From positions 1 through 22,175 of the forward strand of contig JBAYST010000013.1 of the NCBI GenBank assembly GCA_041676005.1: a stretch of 22,175 bases of DNA, read 5' to 3'. Origin of the DNA: JBAYST01 sp041676005. GTDB taxonomy: Bacteria; Bacillota_I; Bacilli_A; RFN20; CAG-826. The notes below the pieces were generated by a model. That model searched no databases. It saw only the letters and a list, made by a program, of their open reading frames with translations, and was not told the origin of the DNA. How positions within the stretch are numbered: the first letter of the stretch is position 1; each line of letters begins with the position of its first letter. The position numbers and the translations under genes were made by a program. Shown here piece after piece: positions 22,143 to 22,175 of the stretch.

Positions 22143-22175
22143 GAGAATAACTTCTAGTGATTTATTAATATTTAA

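Larger units (their letters stand above)
21666..22175. other. Gene-free AT-rich region with palindromes
   Basis: No open frame with a start and Shine-Dalgarno is seen on either strand. It contains a 14-bp perfect palindrome TCAAATATATTTGA (21759-21772), a block of overlapping palindromes at 21809-21830, and TACCTTTT-type repeats near the right end. TTGAAA (22104-22109) with TAGAAA (22127-22132) at 17 bp could be a promoter for a gene beyond the window. No DnaA-box cluster or tRNA is present. Confidence 0.6.

Noticed and set aside
21599..22175. Replication origin, tRNA, riboswitch or CRISPR in the gene-free region
   Set aside because: No TTATCCACA-type DnaA boxes, cloverleaf, regularly spaced identical repeats or known aptamer core could be seen.

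Overview
The window is AT-rich, densely coding DNA from a low-GC Firmicute-type bacterium. The standard genetic code fits best: TGA ends real genes (the FAD oxidoreductase at 8233 and ftsK at 16409) and TGG is the tryptophan codon, which argues against Mycoplasma and Spiroplasma. Purine-rich Shine-Dalgarno sequences precede most genes. The order truB-ribF-rpsO-pnp, and rnjB next to ftsK/spoIIIE, match the Bacillus-type layout as I remember it. Small intergenic gaps, few genes between these blocks and a lipoprotein-type surface protein suggest a reduced genome of the Bacilli/Mycoplasmatota neighbourhood (Acholeplasma-, Izemoplasma-, RF39- or Erysipelotrichia-like). This placement is an inference.

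Layout. (1) 1-963, minus: a TtcA-type tRNA thiolation protein that runs off the window edge and carries the start of a GNAT acetyltransferase domain. (2) 1004-5424, plus: tRNA pseudouridine synthase TruB, FAD synthase RibF, ribosomal protein S15 with a structured leader, and PNPase. This is an RNA-modification, translation and RNA-decay block. (3) 5530-8574: a three-gene redox operon made of a GlpA/LhgO-like dehydrogenase with a C-terminal BFD-type [2Fe-2S] domain, a pyridine-nucleotide FAD oxidoreductase and a small four-cysteine DUF1667 protein. (4) 8739-11837: a two-gene operon of a Fic protein with an altered active site and an EF-G-like GTPase with an altered switch II. (5) 12030-13709: an RNase J2-like protein with a degenerate metal site. 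(6) 13794-19966: a tight operon of ftsK, acpS, a cytosolic type I pullulanase, a small OB-fold protein and plsC. (7) 20033-21598, minus: a large acidic lipoprotein of unknown function. (8) 21599-22175: a non-coding, palindrome-rich AT-rich stretch.

Stem-loops followed by T runs separate most transcription units (after rpsO, pnp, the EF-G-like gene, rnjB and plsC; the last probably works in both directions). I saw no tRNA, rRNA, CRISPR array, insertion sequence, phage gene or replication origin.

Most of the window is conserved housekeeping. The parts worth a second look are the TtcA-GNAT fusion, the Fic/EF-G-like pair in which both proteins have lost signature residues, the redox triad, the OB-fold protein inside the acpS-pulA-plsC operon, and the acidic lipoprotein with its palindrome-rich upstream region.
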